A DNA stretch of 64,000 nt from Okapia johnstoni (GCA_024291935.2 CM044320.1:47744001-47808000), one strand, 5' to 3'; numbered from the stretch's first letter, positions 13,307 through 23,586 are shown. Numbers and translations: made by a program. The notes: generated from the sequence alone by a model not told the origin.

Positions 13307-13578
13307 GGGGAAGGCAATGGACCCAACTCCAGTACTCTTGCCTGGAAAATCCCATGGAAGGAGGAGCCTGGTAGGCTGCAGTCCATGGGGTCACTGAGAG
13401 TTGGACACGACTGAGCGACTTCACTTTCACTTTTCACTTTCATGCATTGGAGAAGGAAATGGCAATGCACTCCAGTGTTCTTACCTGGATAATCCCAGGG
13501 ACGGGGGAGCCTGGTGGGCTGCCGTCTATGGGGTCGCACAGAGTCGGCCATGACTGAAGCAACTTAGCAGCAGCAGTA
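13307..13578 (+). repeat. Bov-A2 SINE (two-monomer)
   Basis: Two BovB-tail-derived monomers lie head to tail. The first runs from ggggaaggcaatgg to ACTTTCACTTTTCACTTTC, and the second from gcattggagaaggaaatgg to the terminal (CAG)n-like cagcagcag. This is the diagnostic Bov-A2 dimer. Open frames on both strands here are repeat-derived. Confidence 0.97.
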
Positions 13579-13829
13579 GGTATAAAACATGTACTAGATT
13601 TCAAAGGCATCTAAGCATGAAAATATATTAGTATTTTTGGTACTTTTATATTGAATACATGTTGGCACAATAATATTTTGGCATTAAGTAAAATATATTA
13701 TCAAAATTAGTTTCATCTGTTTCTCTTTACTTTTTTAAATGTGACTGCTAGAAAATTTTTTAATGACACATGGCTTACATTTGTGTCTCTCATTGTATTT
13801 CTATCAGACAGTGCTTACCCAGAAGATCT

Positions 13830-13900
13830 ACAAAACATTCAATAGATATTGAGCACTTACTGTATACTAGGCATGATTCTACTTGATACCTAACTTCTAG
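13830..13900 (-). repeat. L2/MIR-type end fragment, antisense
   Basis: Contains atagatattgagcacttactgtatactaggcatg, the reverse complement of the shared L2/MIR 3' end. It is short and diverged. Confidence 0.5.
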
Positions 13901-13995
13901 TATTTCTAATACTTCAATTCAAACTGAAGGTGTCTTTTCCTTTCCCCAAGGCTACTCTGTATGTTGGCTTTCCTGTGTATTATATGTGTTTCCTA

Positions 13996-14179
13996 TTACA
14001 GCCCCATGGACTGTAGCCGTCCAGGCTCCTCTGCTCATGGAATTTTCCAGGCAAGAATACTGGAGTGGGTCGCTATTTTCTTCTCCAGGAGATCTTGCCA
14101 ACCCAGAGATCGAACCCTCATTTCTTGCATCTCTTGCAGTGGCAGGTGAATTCTTTACCACTAGTGCCACCTGGGAAGC
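13996..14179 (-). repeat. Bov-tA SINE, 3'-truncated copy
   Basis: On the minus strand the tRNA-like head (AGCTTCCCAGGTGGCactag) is followed by the BovB-type tail. The copy ends at the ccatggactgtag position, so the terminal cgactgagcgac segment is missing. Confidence 0.93.
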
Positions 14180-14400
14180 TGATATGTTGGCCTTCCTACC
14201 TTTGTTAATGATTCTGTTCCAACTTTTCCTAGTTAGAAAGTCAGGTATCTTTATCCTTTTTTTCACAGCTTATCATTTGCCAAATCTTGTCATGTTTCCT
14301 CTGTAGCAGCATAGTCTCTGTTTCTTCCCTCCCTTCTCTTCTCATACCACTGTTGTTGATGTCTGTTGAAGAATAATTTAGTAAGATTTCTGCTCCTGTT

Positions 14401-14603
14401 GGGCTTCCCTTGTGGCTCAGTGGTAAAAAATCTGCCTGCGATGCAGAAGACGCAGGAGACGTGGGTTCAATCTCCTGGAGGAGGGCATGGCAACCCACTC
14501 CAGTATTTTTCCTGAAGAATCCTATGGACAGAGGAGCCTGGTGGGCTATAGTCCATAGGGTCACAAAGAGTCAGACACGACTGAAGCAACTTAGCATATA
14601 TGC
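14401..14603 (+). repeat. Bov-tA SINE with probable target-site duplication
   Basis: A complete sense Bov-tA running from gggcttcccttgtggctcag to cgactgaagcaacttagc. The near-identical decamers TGCTCCTGTT (14391) and TGCTCATGTT (14604) flank it as a diverged target-site duplication. It lies inverted to the Bov-tA about 220 bp upstream. Confidence 0.95.
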
Positions 14604-14859
14604 TGCTCATGTTACTGAAACACAAGTCCGTGTGCCCGATGAACAGTGAGGCCAAGCAATACCAAAATGTCTGACTTTGGAGCAGAGAAAGGTTTATAAC
14701 AAGGCCCTGCAAGGAGGTTTGTAGCTCATGCCTTAAAAACTCCTGAACTCCCCAGAAGCTTTCAGCAAAGCCCTTTTCTAGGAAAGATGAGGGAGGCATC
14801 CTGTCAGATCCTTTGTTCTTGAGGTCAGGTCATGATCAGGTAATGATGTTCCTGTAAAC

Positions 14860-15630
14860 CTCCACCAAACAAATGTTATTCTGTTCTAACAACAAAAGGC
14901 AAGTTTCCAAGGCCCAGCTTTCATCCCAAAATATCCCAGTCCTAACTAAGAGGAGGCAGATCTCAGTTGGCAACTTCCTCAGGGCCAGGTCCCCGGACCC
15001 TGCCCAACTGTAGCAGTGCCCAGGACCCACCTGGCCCTCAGACTCCAAAGGCCACCCCATGGGGAGGGGAGGTGATGGATAGCCAGATCCCACAGACTGC
15101 AACCCAGGCAGATTACTGCTGCCCTTAGGTCACGGAGACAGAGATGGAAGAGAGGTTCACCGCTCCCTCAAGACCTGGGCCAAGGCCAGTGGGCCGCCTG
15201 CTGCTGGAACATGCAGCCCCCAGCCTGCTCCCTGAAACACCAGTTCACTTGCTGGCCCAAGGCCCAGGGAGCTGGGGGTCCTGGGGGAGAAAGTCGGGAT
15301 CTGCCTCTTACCTCACTCTCTGCTTGAGGACCACTATTCCACCAACAAATGGGACCACTAGTGGTCACTCATTGACAGTTTGTTGCTTGTGGGAGGAGCC
15401 CACTGTGGCACTGACCAGTGGCTGAGGAGGACCACTAATGGTTGCTTATTGAAGTTGGTTGCTTTTGGGAGGGGTCTTCTGACAGGCATGGACCAATGGC
15501 GGAGCAGGACTACTAATGGTACTAGGTAACTGTTGCCAGGTAACGGGTGTAGGGGTCAGTAATGGTGCACAACCACAGCCGTGTGCTAAGGGCTGTGGCT
15601 ATAGTACACTTCCATATCTCCCCATTTCTG
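14860..15630. other. GC-rich block of unknown origin
   Basis: This is the most GC-rich stretch of the window, in sharp contrast to its AT-rich surroundings. Open frames of 88 (minus), 93 (plus) and 66 (minus) codons overlap without any recognisable domain, so I do not call a gene. The right half contains 77-78 bp tandem units with CCAAT-like motifs. An LTR U3 region is possible but not shown. Confidence 0.5.
15328..15530 (+). repeat. Degenerate 77-78 bp tandem repeat
   Basis: The marker GGACCACTA recurs at 15328, 15352 and 15429, with GGACTACTA at 15507. Between the 15352 and 15429 units the matching blocks are ttgttgcttgtgggagg versus ttggttgcttttgggagg, and gaccagtggctgagga versus gaccaatggcggagca. 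The spacing is 77 and then 78 bp, with a short extra start unit 24 bp upstream. Confidence 0.8.
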
Positions 15631-15828
15631 ACTCATTGGAAAAGACCTGATGCTGGGAAAGATTGAAGAGAAGGGGATGGCAGATGATAAGATGGTTACA
15701 TAGCATCACGGACTCAATGGACATAAATTTGAGCAAACTCTAGGAGATACTGGAGGACAGAGGAGCCTGGTGTGCTGCAGTCCACGGGGTCACAAAGAAT
15801 AGGACACACTTAGCAAATAAACAACAAC
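15631..15828 (+). repeat. BovB LINE 3' end
   Basis: Sense BovB 3' terminal sequence: cattggaaaagacctgatgctgggaaagattgaag, then ggagatactggaggacagagg and gctgcagtccacgggg, ending near aataaacaacaaca. It is 5'-truncated, with small internal deletions relative to the other copies in this window. Confidence 0.92.
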
Positions 15829-15964
15829 AAATCTCCCCATTCCCATCTAACCTGTACATTGATGCTATATCAGTTTTCCAAATCTAACACACTGATAACA
15901 GAATCAAAGAATGTTACAATTGAAGGAACACTGGGCATCTTTATGGGATTCTTTCAAAATAATG

Positions 15965-16325
15965 AATAGATAAGTGTTATAGAGGAAGTACTGCCTATTT
16001 GCCATGAATGCTTAAGTACCTCACAGGTATTAGTGAGTTCAGTTCAGTTCAGTCGCTCAGTTGTGTCTGACTCTTTGCGAACCCATGGACTGCAGCATAC
16101 TAGGCTTCCCTGTCCATCACCAACACCTGGAGCTTGCTCAAACTCATGTCCATCAAGTCAGTACATGTATAGTCACCTTTAATCATTCCAAAAACCTTAT
16201 GTGGGAGATATTATTAATACACCCATTTTGCAGATAGGGATCCCAAGGTCCAAAGAGATTAAGCAAATGCCCCAAAACACAACACCAGTTGTGAGCCCAG
16301 ACCTATCTGACCCCAGAGGCCTTGC
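15965..16325 (-). repeat. MIR SINE, antisense, split by a BovB end
   Basis: The left part has tgcctatttgccatgaatgcttaagtacc. The right part resumes with acccattttgcagatagggatcccaaggtccaaagagattaagcaaatgcccc. Together they follow the reverse-complement MIR order and are interrupted by a BovB end. Confidence 0.75.
16030..16161 (-). repeat. BovB LINE 3' end, antisense, inside MIR
   Basis: It starts with the (GTTCA)n tail characteristic of BovB 3' ends on the opposite strand, then cagtcgctcagttgtgtctgac, and runs to the ctcatgtccatcaagtca position. It is severely 5'-truncated at about 130 bp. It is convergent with the BovB end at 15631-15828. Confidence 0.9.
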
Positions 16326-16384
16326 TCTTAATTTCTATTCTGTATTACCAGAGTGAATGGGGAAAGTCTTCATAATCCTATTCC

Positions 16385-16490
16385 TACTCCAGTATTCTTG
16401 CCTGGAAAATCCCACGGACGGAGGAACCTGGTAGGCTAAAGTCCATGGGGTTGCAAAGAGTTGGACACAAATGAGCGAATTCACTTTTTC
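16385..16490 (+). repeat. Bov-A monomer fragment
   Basis: Sense Bov-A monomer from tactccagtattcttgcctgg to gagcgaattcactttttctttc. The first bases and the second monomer are missing. Confidence 0.88.
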
Positions 16491-16666
16491 TTTCAAACTT
16501 GCTAGTCTCTCCATATCAGGAAATGATACCACTACTCACCCAGGGGCTCAGGTAAAAAAAAAAAAAGTCCTTTTTGATATCTTTCTCCCACACTCCAGTC
16601 AAATCCATCAGCAAATCCCATTACCTCTCCATTACAAATATATCCCAAGTTCGCTTTCTCACTATC

Positions 16667-16689
16667 TGCATATATATATATATATATAT
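16667..16689. repeat. (TA)n tract
   Basis: Short alternating TA run following tatctgca. Confidence 0.9.
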
Positions 16690-16702
16690 CCTCGTGTTGT
16701 AG

Positions 16703-17131
16703 TTGTGGTTGTTGTTTAGTCACTAAGTAGTGTCCAACTCTTGCAACCCCATGGGCTTCTCTGGTAGCTCAGATGGTAACAAATCTGCCTGCAATGAAGG
16801 ATATGTGGGTTCAATCCCTGGGTCAGGAAGATTCCCTGGATAAGAAAATAACAACCAATTCCAGTATCTGGAAAGTTCCATGGACAGAGGAGCCTGGCAG
16901 GCTACAGTCCATGGGGTCACAAAGAGTCAGACATGACTGAGCAACTAACACACACATACATACACCTGGACTGTAGCTGGCCAGGCTCCTCTGTCCATGG
17001 GCTTTCACAGGAAAAATACAAGAGTGGGTTGCCATTTCCCTCTCCAGGGAATCTTCTCGACCCAGGGATTGAACCCATGTCTCCTGCATTGGCAGGTAGA
17101 TTCTTTACCACTAAGCCACCAGGGAAGCCCC
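16703..17131. repeat. Bov-tA (-) split by a Bov-tA (+)
   Basis: The end of a minus copy lies at 16703-16752 (gttgtttagtcactaag to caaccccatg). A plus copy occupies 16754-16960, starting ggcttctctggtagctcag and ending in an acacacacataca tail. The minus copy resumes at 16970 (ctggactgtagctggccagg) and ends at 17131 with its head (ccaccagggaagcccc on plus). The two minus pieces together make one near-complete SINE, so the plus copy is the younger insertion. Confidence 0.88.
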
Positions 17132-17159
17132 ATATATCTTTATATGTGTTCTAAAATAC

Positions 17160-18140
17160 AAAACAGCTCGTGCAGCTCAATATCAACAAAACAAACAACC
17201 CAACTGAAGAATGGACAGAAGACCTAAATAGACATTTCTCCAAAGAATACATACAGATGGCCAACAAATACATGAAAAGATGCTCAATAGCATTAATTAT
17301 TAGAGAAATGCAAATAAAACTAAGAAGAAGTATCATCTCATACCAGTCAGAATGGCCATCATCTAAAAATCTACAAATAATAAACACTGGAAAGGTGTGG
17401 AGAAAACAGAACCCTCCTACACTGTTGGTGGGAATGTAAGTAGGTACCATTATGGTGAACAATATGGAGATTCCTTAAAAACTAAAAGTAGAGCCATCTT
17501 ATGGCCCAGTAATTCCACTCCTGGGCGTATATCTGGAGAAAACCAGAATTCAAAAGGATGCATGCACCCCAATCATTGCAGCACTATTTACAATAGCCAG
17601 GACATGGAAGCAACCTAAACGTCCATCGAAAGAGTAATGGATAATGAAGATGTGATACATATATACAGTGGAATATTACTCAGCCATAAAAAAGAATGAA
17701 ATAATGCCATTTGCAGAGATGTTGGTGGACTTAGAGATCGTCATACAGAATGAAGCAAGTCAGAGGAGAAAGACAAATATTGAATAATATCATTTATATG
17801 TGGAATCTAGAAAAATGGTACAGATGAACATATTCACAAAGCAGAAATAGAGTCACAGATGCAGAGAACAAACTCATGGTTACCAAGGGAGGAAGAAGGG
17901 GGTGAGATGAATTGGAAGACTAGGACTAACATGTTAATATATACACTACTATGTATAAACCTACTGTATAGCACAAGGAACTCTACTCAATGCTCTGTGG
18001 TGACATAAATGGGAAGGAAATCCAAAAAAGAATGTATTCTTATATGTATATCTGATTCACTTTGCTGCACAACAGAAACTAACATAACATTGTAAAGCAA
18101 CAATACTCCTATAAATTTAATTTTTACTAATTAAAAAAAT
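17160..18140 (+). repeat. L1 LINE 3' end: ORF2 C-terminus and 3' UTR
   Basis: The translated start of this segment (from 17170) reads as the L1 ORF2 C-terminal region, including the [18 protein letters not shown] stretch. It degenerates through frameshifts near 17400-17600 and passes into an artiodactyl L1 3' UTR (aaacctactgtatagcacaaggaactctactcaa, then cacaacagaaactaacataacattg). It is heavily 5'-truncated and not functional. The 89- and 73-codon open frames here are its fragments. Confidence 0.93.
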
Positions 18141-18199
18141 TAGTAAATAAAATATGAAATGTAAAAAAGTAGAAGTATCCAGTATCTATGTAAAATTCC

Positions 18200-18930
18200 T
18201 GTAAGCGGTATAAAAATACAAATAACCTAGTAGAAAAGTGGGCAAAAGATATGAACATAGAACTCATGGAAAGAAACATACGAATGACTGTCTTTTGTAT
18301 GTTGAAAAAAAAGTGTTTGAAAAAAAGTGCTCAATTTAATTTATAAGCAGAAAAATAAAAAATTAAGTAATGAAACAGAATTTTTACTCATGTTGACAAA
18401 ATTTTTAAGTTTGGTAATACCAAGTATTGACTAGAGTATGGGAAAACAGATATTCTCATGTATATCCAGCGTATGTATGGTATAAGCTGGCTCATTAAAG
18501 GGTAAGTGGGTAATAATAATTAATATTTTAAATGCCTATATCCTGTGATACATCGATTTTACTTCTGCCCTAGAGAAGTCCTCTCACACGTATGTACACG
18601 AAGGAAAGAACAAGGATTTTCACTGAAGTGTTGTCTGTTAGAGTGAAAATCTGTAAATAATATCAATGTCCACAGTAGGAGGAACAATTACATAACAGTG
18701 AACGTATTCATGGTAAGGAACACTATGAAACAGTTAAATAATAAGGTAGATCTTTATGAAATATATGATCAGATTTTCAAGACATAATGCTAAATTAAAA
18801 AAGCAAGATTCAGAAAGGTATGTGTAATAACATGTATACAATAGCAAAACAATATATTTTCTATGGAAATGATTGATAGACGGTAGATGTTAAAGTTGGT
18901 ACAAATGTAATTGCAGTTTCAGATCATGAA
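18200..18930 (+). repeat. Old L1 3' region
   Basis: The signature tagaaaagtgggcaaaagatatgaacatag, a degenerate gagtatgggaaaacagatattctcatg and a late acataatgctaaattaaaaaagcaag follow the order of an old L1 ORF2 end and 3' UTR. It is far more diverged than the L1 immediately upstream. Confidence 0.7.
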
Positions 18931-18939
18931 TTTTAAATC

Positions 18940-19750
18940 AATATAACTAGGCTCAAACACATCTTTATTAATCAAAATAGGAACCATTATAATCAACACA
19001 TTTTTACCAATGAGAAATAAATTTGTTTATTCCTATAGCATAAAAATCCATGCTTCGGGATTCAATGAACTCTTGGAAAGCACTTTCTGCATCCTGTTGG
19101 TTGTGGAACCATTTTCCCTACAAAAAGTTGTTGAGATGCTTGAAGAAGTGGTAGTCGGTTGGCAAGAAGTCAAGTGAACATGGCTGATGCTGCTGCTGCT
19201 AAGTCACTTCAGTCGTGTCCGACTCTGAGCGACCCCATAGACCAAGCCCTGGGATTCTCCAGGCAAGAACACTGGAGTGGGTTTCCATTTCCTTCTCCGA
19301 TGCATGAAAGTGAAAAGTGAAAGTGAAGTTGCTCAGTCATGTCCGACTCTTCGCGACCCCATGGACTGCACCCTACCAGGCTCCTCTGTCCATGGGATTT
19401 TCCAGGCGAGAGTACTGGAGTGGGTTGCCATTGCCTTCTCTGGTGAACATGGCAGATGAGGGCAAGCTTTGTAGCCCAATTTGTTCAACTTTTGAAGCAT
19501 TGGTTGTGCGTGTGCAGTTGGGCATTGTCATGGAAAAGAATTGGGCCCTTTCTGTTGACCAATGCCGGCTGCAGGTGTTGCAGTTTTCAGTGCATCTCAT
19601 CGATTTGCTGAACATACTTCTCGGGTATAATGATTTTGCTGGGATTCAGAAAGCTGTAATGGATCAGACACCACCAAATAGTGACTATGACCTTTCTTTG
19701 ATGCAAATTTTGCTTTGGGAAGTGGCTTTCAAACAACAGAAATTTGTTTC
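18940..19750 (-). mobile_element. Mariner (TcMar) transposase relic, 3' part, interrupted
   Basis: On the minus strand this is the C-terminal half of a mariner transposase of the type widespread in cattle. On the plus strand it shows ctcaaacacatctttattaatcaa, tgcttcgggattcaatgaactc, gaagaagtggtagtcggttggc and aattgggccctttctgttgaccaatgccggctgcaggtgttgcag. The element stops near 19750, so the N-terminal DNA-binding half and one terminal inverted repeat are missing. Open frames of 150 (plus, mixed with SINE) and 107 (minus) codons come from this relic. It cannot encode an active enzyme. Confidence 0.87.
19185..19442 (-). repeat. Bov-A2 SINE inserted in the mariner
   Basis: A reverse-complement Bov-A2 dimer, starting (GCT)n on plus and showing the ATGAAAGTGAAAAGTGAAAGTG linker between monomers. 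It is flanked by a perfect 11-bp duplication GTGAACATGGC (19174-19184 and 19443-19453), which fixes both insertion boundaries. Confidence 0.97.
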
Positions 19751-19759
19751 TGACAGTCT

Positions 19760-19990
19760 TGGAAGTTGAAAGTCTGAGATAAGATTGGTCAAGTGAGGGA
19801 TCTCTTCCAGATTGCACATTTCTCATTGTGTCCTCACATGGCATAAGAGAGTAGGGAACCTTGTGGAGTCTCTTTGATAAAAGCACTAATGCCATCCATG
19901 AGAGCTTCATGACCTAAGCCCTTCCCAAAGGCCCCAGTTCCTAATACCATCATATTGGGCATTAAGATTTCATCATATGAATTTGAACCA
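19760..19990 (-). repeat. MaLR-type (MLT1/MST-like) LTR remnant
   Basis: The plus strand carries tgtcctcacatggcataagagag, ctctttgataaaagcactaatgcc, catgacctaagcccttcccaaaggcccc and ctaataccatcatattggg. This is the reverse complement of the MaLR LTR segment. It abuts the truncated end of the mariner. Confidence 0.7.
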
Positions 19991-20617
19991 GCCATATAGA
20001 AATGACCCAGTAAAAAAGATAAAAGTTAAAAATGAAAAAGAGACAAAAGGGAAAACATGAAGATGAGATCCAGACCCCAAAAGATTAAAAGAAAAAAACG
20101 GTCTTTGACTGGAGAAAGGATAATTCCTCAATGATAACAATGCAGGGAAACAATGCAGGGAAAAAGAAAAAAAAAGTGTAGCTGCAGGTAGGTTTATAAA
20201 TTTGTAGGGAAAGTAAAAGGTGTGCCTATCTAATGATGTTTACATTCTCCATGAAGTAGGATTCAAGATCATCATTTAAATTGAGGGCAGTGTGGGATGG
20301 GTAGAGGGGGCAGGAGAGGTGGAAGTCTGAGGTGGGAATAAAAGGTAAAAAATATATTCATTGTGTTGGGTAATTAGGGGATATCTATTTGTTGCAGAGG
20401 GTAGAAGGTCATACAGGAGAGAAACGCATTAGCAGACAATGTCTGTTTGAGGGTGAGGATTGCAAATACATAGCGATATCAGTGTGACCACTTTTCTGTG
20501 GCTATCAGTTGCATATACTAGAGGAAAAGGTCAAAGTCTTTGTTAATACAGCATTAAATTTTACTTTCTTCAACCTCCAGTAAACTCCTTACAGTCAGTC
20601 AAAAAGTGTGCATTCTA

Positions 20618-20644
20618 TCCTCCAATTAAAAATAAATTCTTCTT
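20618..20644 (+). mobile_element. 27-bp L1 3'-end micro-insertion
   Basis: The 27 bases TCCTCCAATTAAAAATAAAT plus TCTTCTT match the extreme 3' end of artiodactyl L1. They are flanked by a perfect 17-bp direct repeat AAAAAGTGTGCATTCTA at 20601-20617 and 20645-20661. I read this as an extremely 5'-truncated L1 insertion. Confidence 0.75.
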
Positions 20645-20661
20645 AAAAAGTGTGCATTCTA

Positions 20662-23015
20662 GCTGGTGTTTTGTTTTTGAGATCAAAGAATTACATGGGG
20701 AATACTCCTTGGTACAGTTTTATTAAAACTGCTCTGGAAGCTTCTCCATCCCTTAAATGAGAAGCATTCTTTCTGTTTTTATAAATGAACTGAGGGCAAT
20801 ATGTATAAAGGCTTTTCTCTCTTCTTCACTCCCTTCACCACCTGTAACCGTCAAGCCCTCCCATTCTACCTTCTAGGTCCAACCTTTCACAATGTGTCCT
20901 CTTGTTCCATAACCACTTCTATTGCTTTAGCCCTACACAGTACAGGGACCAAAGCCACCTATACATGAGAATTCTCAGAGCTCCACCTAAACTGCTTCAG
21001 AACTTCTGGAAATTAGGATCCCAAAACCCCCATTTTTAACAAGTTCCTCAAGTGGCACTTTTTCAGTCAACATCAGCCCACATGTGGAACATACGCTACC
21101 ACAATGCAAAGTATATTTTGGTGTTTCCTGACTTTTGAAAGAAGCACTCCACCACCACCACATGACAGAGAAATAAATCTGAGGAAGTGAAATGAGATTT
21201 CCATTTCTGAACCAATACATGATCCTCAGAGATGACTGCTTGAGTCTAAAGAACACAAGGCCATACTGTGTGTAAGAATCAATGTTTATGGAAGAAATAA
21301 ATGAATGGATAGTAACTGAACCCAAGGAAGGGCTGAGGAGATGCTACCTTGAGTAGCCATCTACAGGACTGGACAAGAACTTTGCACATTCTGTGTTGAA
21401 AAGCTGCCAGGGAGAAGAAATGCCAGGCAAAGGAAAAGTTGTGTAAGGGGAAAACTTAAAGAGGAGTATGAAAGCTTGGAAGGAATCACATATGAAATAA
21501 AATGTCATTTATTCTTTTCTAATCACAACTCAGTTTAATGAGGAGATCTGGCAGCGAGGGGACCCTCATTGGAATAAAGATGCTCTGTTAACCGAAGAAG
21601 CCAGTGGAGGCCACATAGCCAAATCAATTATACCGGCCTTCCTTAATTTACCAGCTGTTTCCTTTCTGTTGAGTGGAAATAGAAAAATTAAACCTTCTAA
21701 ACTCAATATGAAAATAATTCCTTCAGACTCTAGAGAGCATGATCAGGTTCTTACAAGAGAAACTATTTAGCGGTGACTTAATAATACATCTCCAGAATAC
21801 AAATTCAAGGGACCAGACATGGAATGTTCATCAGCCTTTCTAATGACATTCACAGAGTTATTTTTATGCTTAATCAAATGAGTCTCAGACAGCTTTTGAA
21901 TATGGAAAGGATGATACACAAATGTTTGTGCCAATTTCTGGTTATGCACTTTGCTTGAAAATTGACTTGGACTAGCTGAAATTTTGGCTGAAGGCTTTCC
22001 TTGATGAGAACACAGTAAAATATGTGGGCATTTCATCTGAGTTGGGGAGGGTGTCACATCACTGTGGGTCTCAGCATTGTAAAAGGTCAGTTAGGTGACA
22101 AAGTGACAAATTCTCTTTATACTACTTAATGAGATTTTATAGATTACACCTGGAAGTAGGCAATTTCCATTACCATTTCCTGGATGGGGACTACATTGAA
22201 ACCTTCTATTAAAAAGGTAATAAATGACTTGAAACATAAAAATTAAAGCATGTTCTGTTCATTCACTTTTGCCTTAGAAACACATATTCTTAATATAAGA
22301 TAATCTGGAACTAAAAGAGACATAAGAGAGCAACTAACTCAAAACATGCATTTCACAAATTGAGAGAAGCTGTCAGATTTAGATCAAAATTCGAGCACCT
22401 AACAGTTGACTGGGTTTATGATAGCACTGCCAACTTAGAGCTTAGTCCAACCAAGACTCCTGCTTCAATCTTCCTATCTACAAATGCACTGGAAATAAAA
22501 CCAGGGTTCCCGTGAATGGATGGTGGTCATTTCCCTCTAAATCCTGTCTTTGTATATTTCCCACAGTGAGTTGGTTTCTAGGAAATATCTAGTGGAACAA
22601 AGCAAAAAGGGGAAAGGAGACCCTAGCAAAATCTTAACCAAAACGACTAATTTATGCGAGGAGAAAAAAAAATCATTTTTTCCTTGGCTAAAGTAATTTG
22701 GTTTGGCTTTCCACATGACCCAAATTCACCAGATAATTACCAGTTCTCTGTTTCTCTTCGTGCTGTTTTGGTCTGGCCTTTGAATCCTGAGTGTACCCAC
22801 AGTCCAAGGGATTAACTGAAAATTTCCCTTGACATTATTAAACCCATATACCATGCATTTTATGGCCTGTTGCAGGACCCCAGATTGCCAGCACTAGGGA
22901 ATGTGCTCAAGAAATTTGCCCTGGCCCCCAGATCAGATGAAGGGAAAAAGGTTACTGAAAGAGAATAGTTGGGGTTACAAATTATGGGAGGACCGGGATA
23001 TGTGAGGGATACGTC
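20662..23015. other. Unassigned unique-looking sequence
   Basis: No interspersed repeat is recognised, and open frames (112 codons minus at 20987, 96 codons minus at 21767) have no recognisable domain. No convincing exon is visible. Confidence 0.45.
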
Positions 23016-23019
23016 ATTT

Positions 23020-23170
23020 TATCCTTAGCACCTTCATAGTGCCTGACAGGCATATAGAAAGGGCTCAATAAATATTGGGTTGTATAAAAAGTTCCTTCGG
23101 GTTTTTCCACACCATCTTACAGAAAAAAATCCAAATGAATTTTTTGGCCAACCCAATATTTCTTGAAAGC
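23020..23170 (+). repeat. L2/MIR 3' end split by a mariner MITE
   Basis: The left piece reads agtgcctgacaggcatatagaaagggctcaataaata, the typical L2/MIR 3' end. It continues as tatttcttgaaag after the MITE, restoring the expected aataaatatttcttgaa order. Confidence 0.8.
23075..23156. mobile_element. 82-bp mariner MITE; mir-2284/2285-type hairpin
   Basis: Starts TTGGGTTG and ends CCAACCCAA with TA on both sides (23073-23074 and 23157-23158), the TA duplication expected for a Tc1/mariner element. Almost the whole unit is an imperfect palindrome: AAAAAGTTCCTTCGGGTTTTT pairs with a AAAAATCCAAATGAATTTTT-like right arm around a short loop. Ruminant mir-2284/2285 family precursors derive from this kind of element. 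This copy is 5-15 percent off the consensus arms as I know them. Whether it is transcribed is unknown. Confidence 0.85.
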
Positions 23171-23285
23171 ATATACAATGAATGCACAGAAAATCAAGTG
23201 AACAACCCCATGAAGTCAAGAGAGTTAAAGTGTAACTTCTCTCTTGATTATTATAAAATGCTGTCAGAGTTTGTCAGCTCTTTAA

Positions 23286-23309
23286 CACACACACACACAT
23301 ACACACACA
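23286..23309. repeat. (CA)n, short, one interruption
   Basis: An acacacacac run with one CAT interruption. Confidence 0.9.
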
Positions 23310-23349
23310 CTTGCCCTGGTGTGGCTAAACACGGACAGTAAGAACAACT

Positions 23350-23580
23350 GTCAGAGACAATTATTGAACCCCACTATGTATCAGGCATTGTTCTAACCAA
23401 GTCTTCCATTTGTGTTAATTCATTTGATCACTGTAGACCTATGTAGCAGACATTGTGATTATGTCCTCTAGCAGATGAGGAAGCCAAGAGTTGCATAAAT
23501 TTCTTCAAAATTTCCCAACTAATCAGGGAATTGAACCAGGATATAAAGCAATCAGCCTGACTCCAGAGACCACAATTCTG
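23350..23580 (-). repeat. MIR SINE, antisense
   Basis: The plus strand has cactatgtatcaggcattgttctaa, gtgttaattcatttgatcac, gcagatgaggaagccaagag and gggaattgaaccaggatataaagcaatcagcctgactccagag, the full reverse-complement MIR order. Confidence 0.88.
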
Positions 23581-23586
23581 ACAACT

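Noticed and set aside
13307..13578. Direct-repeat array resembling CRISPR
   Set aside because: The repeats are the two monomers of one Bov-A2 SINE. There are no regularly spaced short repeats with unique spacers, and the DNA is mammalian.
14836..15425. Overlapping open frames in the GC-rich block as a gene
   Set aside because: Frames on both strands overlap, are under 95 codons and show no domain. Random frames are expected in GC-rich DNA.
15631..16161. BovB (+) and BovB (-) ends as one inverted element
   Set aside because: Both pieces are 3' ends in convergent orientation with 200 bp of unrelated MIR sequence between, so they are independent insertions.
19317..19769. 150-codon plus-strand frame
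   Set aside because: It joins a Bov-A2 monomer to the antisense of a mariner relic across the GTGAACATGGC duplication.
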